Positions 6,003 through 6,321 of a stretch of 6,321 nucleotides of DNA are shown here, in pieces (within the stretch, counting starts at the first letter, position 1; every line of letters begins with the position of its first letter). Origin of the DNA: Bacteroidota bacterium (GTDB lineage Bacteria; Bacteroidota; Kryptoniia; Kryptoniales; JAKASW01); NCBI GenBank assembly GCA_021796055.1, contig JAJYOS010000410.1, positions 1 to 6,321 of the forward strand, written 5' to 3'. A program made the translations under genes and the position numbers. Below the pieces are notes generated by a model that was not told the origin of the DNA, did not search any database, and saw nothing but the letters and a program-made list of their open reading frames with translations.

Positions 6003-6321
6003 ATGCTCAGGAAGTCTTATCGCGTAACAAAAGCCGGCTCGCTCAACAATCTTTCACTTGTGGAAGAAGAAATCGGGGAGCCTGGTGACAACGAAGTGCG
6101 GATCGAGATCAGGGCCATCGGGCTTAACTTCGCGGATGTGTTTACAATTCTCGGATTATACAAGGCGGCTCCGAAGAAAGACTTCATACCGGGGCTCGAG
6201 TTCAGCGGTATTGTAACCGGCATGGGAAGTAACGTGACGGACCTGAAGATCGGGGAGCATGTCATGGGGTCCGTAAGGTTCGGCGCATATACCACGCGGC
6301 TCAACATTGACAGCCGGTACG
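6003..6321 (+). CDS. N-terminal part of a zinc-independent quinone oxidoreductase (MDR superfamily, VAT-1/zeta-crystallin-like), cut by window end
   Basis: 106 codons are visible from ATG 6003; the frame is still open at the edge. Family members are usually about 320-350 residues, so roughly a third is present. The visible part is the GroES-like catalytic-side domain: EVRIEIRAIGLNFADVFTIL (31-50), FIPGLEFSGIV (61-71), VTDLKIGEHVMG (78-89) and GAYTTRLNID (94-103). Where zinc alcohol dehydrogenases have Cys and the GHE His ligand, this has Asn42 and GLE (64-66), so no catalytic zinc is expected. The order matches NAD(P)H:quinone reductase-type enzymes, and the GLYKAAP stretch (51-57) recalls the VAT-1-like branch. 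The Rossmann nucleotide-binding half lies outside the window. It should be a soluble cytosolic enzyme reducing quinones or enones with NAD(P)H; the substrate cannot be told. It is transcribed away from the DUF4097-like gene. Confidence 0.9.
   Translation, partial: MLRKSYRVTKAGSLNNLSLVEEEIGEPGDNEVRIEIRAIGLNFADVFTILGLYKAAPKKDFIPGLEFSGIVTGMGSNVTDLKIGEHVMGSVRFGAYTTRLNIDSRY

Overview
The window looks like chromosome from a member of the Bacteroidota/Chlorobi/Ignavibacteriota group, most likely an uncultured Ignavibacteria-like bacterium. The best evidence is the C-terminus of the large central protein. It has the NYPNPFNPTT linker, the LKIYDVLGREV and LASGVYFYRL strands and a final KKMLELK, which together form the type A sorting domain of the type IX secretion system (T9SS). 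Base composition is near 50% GC. Purine-rich Shine-Dalgarno sequences precede all three visible gene starts. Taxonomy is inference from these features only.

Layout. Positions 1-492 hold the 3' end of a gene for a repeat-type beta-propeller protein. A short hairpin (510-532) separates it from a very long secreted-protein frame, 566-4717 on the same strand. That frame encodes a signal peptide, an Asp-box (sialidase/BNR-like) propeller, three tandem InlB-B-like modules, a second propeller-like region, and the T9SS C-terminal domain. It is broken once, by an in-frame TGA at 1268-1270 (codon 235), so gene callers will report two pieces, 566-1270 and about 1316-4717. The reading frame on both sides is the same and otherwise clean for 1,383 codons.

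Region 4718-4947 is non-coding. It carries two perfect 10-bp hairpins that probably act as terminators between convergent genes. Positions 4948-5673 on the minus strand encode a small exported DUF4097-like protein of beta-repeat type. Its 5' side faces a 329-base divergent intergenic region (5674-6002). That region holds putative promoters and a short array of CTTTGCG-type heptamers (5867-5907). From 6003 to the window end is the N-terminus of a zinc-independent quinone oxidoreductase of the medium-chain dehydrogenase/reductase (MDR) superfamily, cut by the window edge.

How the genes relate. The two propeller genes are co-directional and 73 bases apart, and may form an operon for extracellular or cell-surface proteins. 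The DUF4097-like protein is probably also exported. The quinone reductase is a cytosolic enzyme transcribed from its own promoter, with no visible functional link. I see no RNA gene, CRISPR array, insertion sequence or integrase. The most notable point is the single premature TGA inside an otherwise intact giant T9SS cargo gene.
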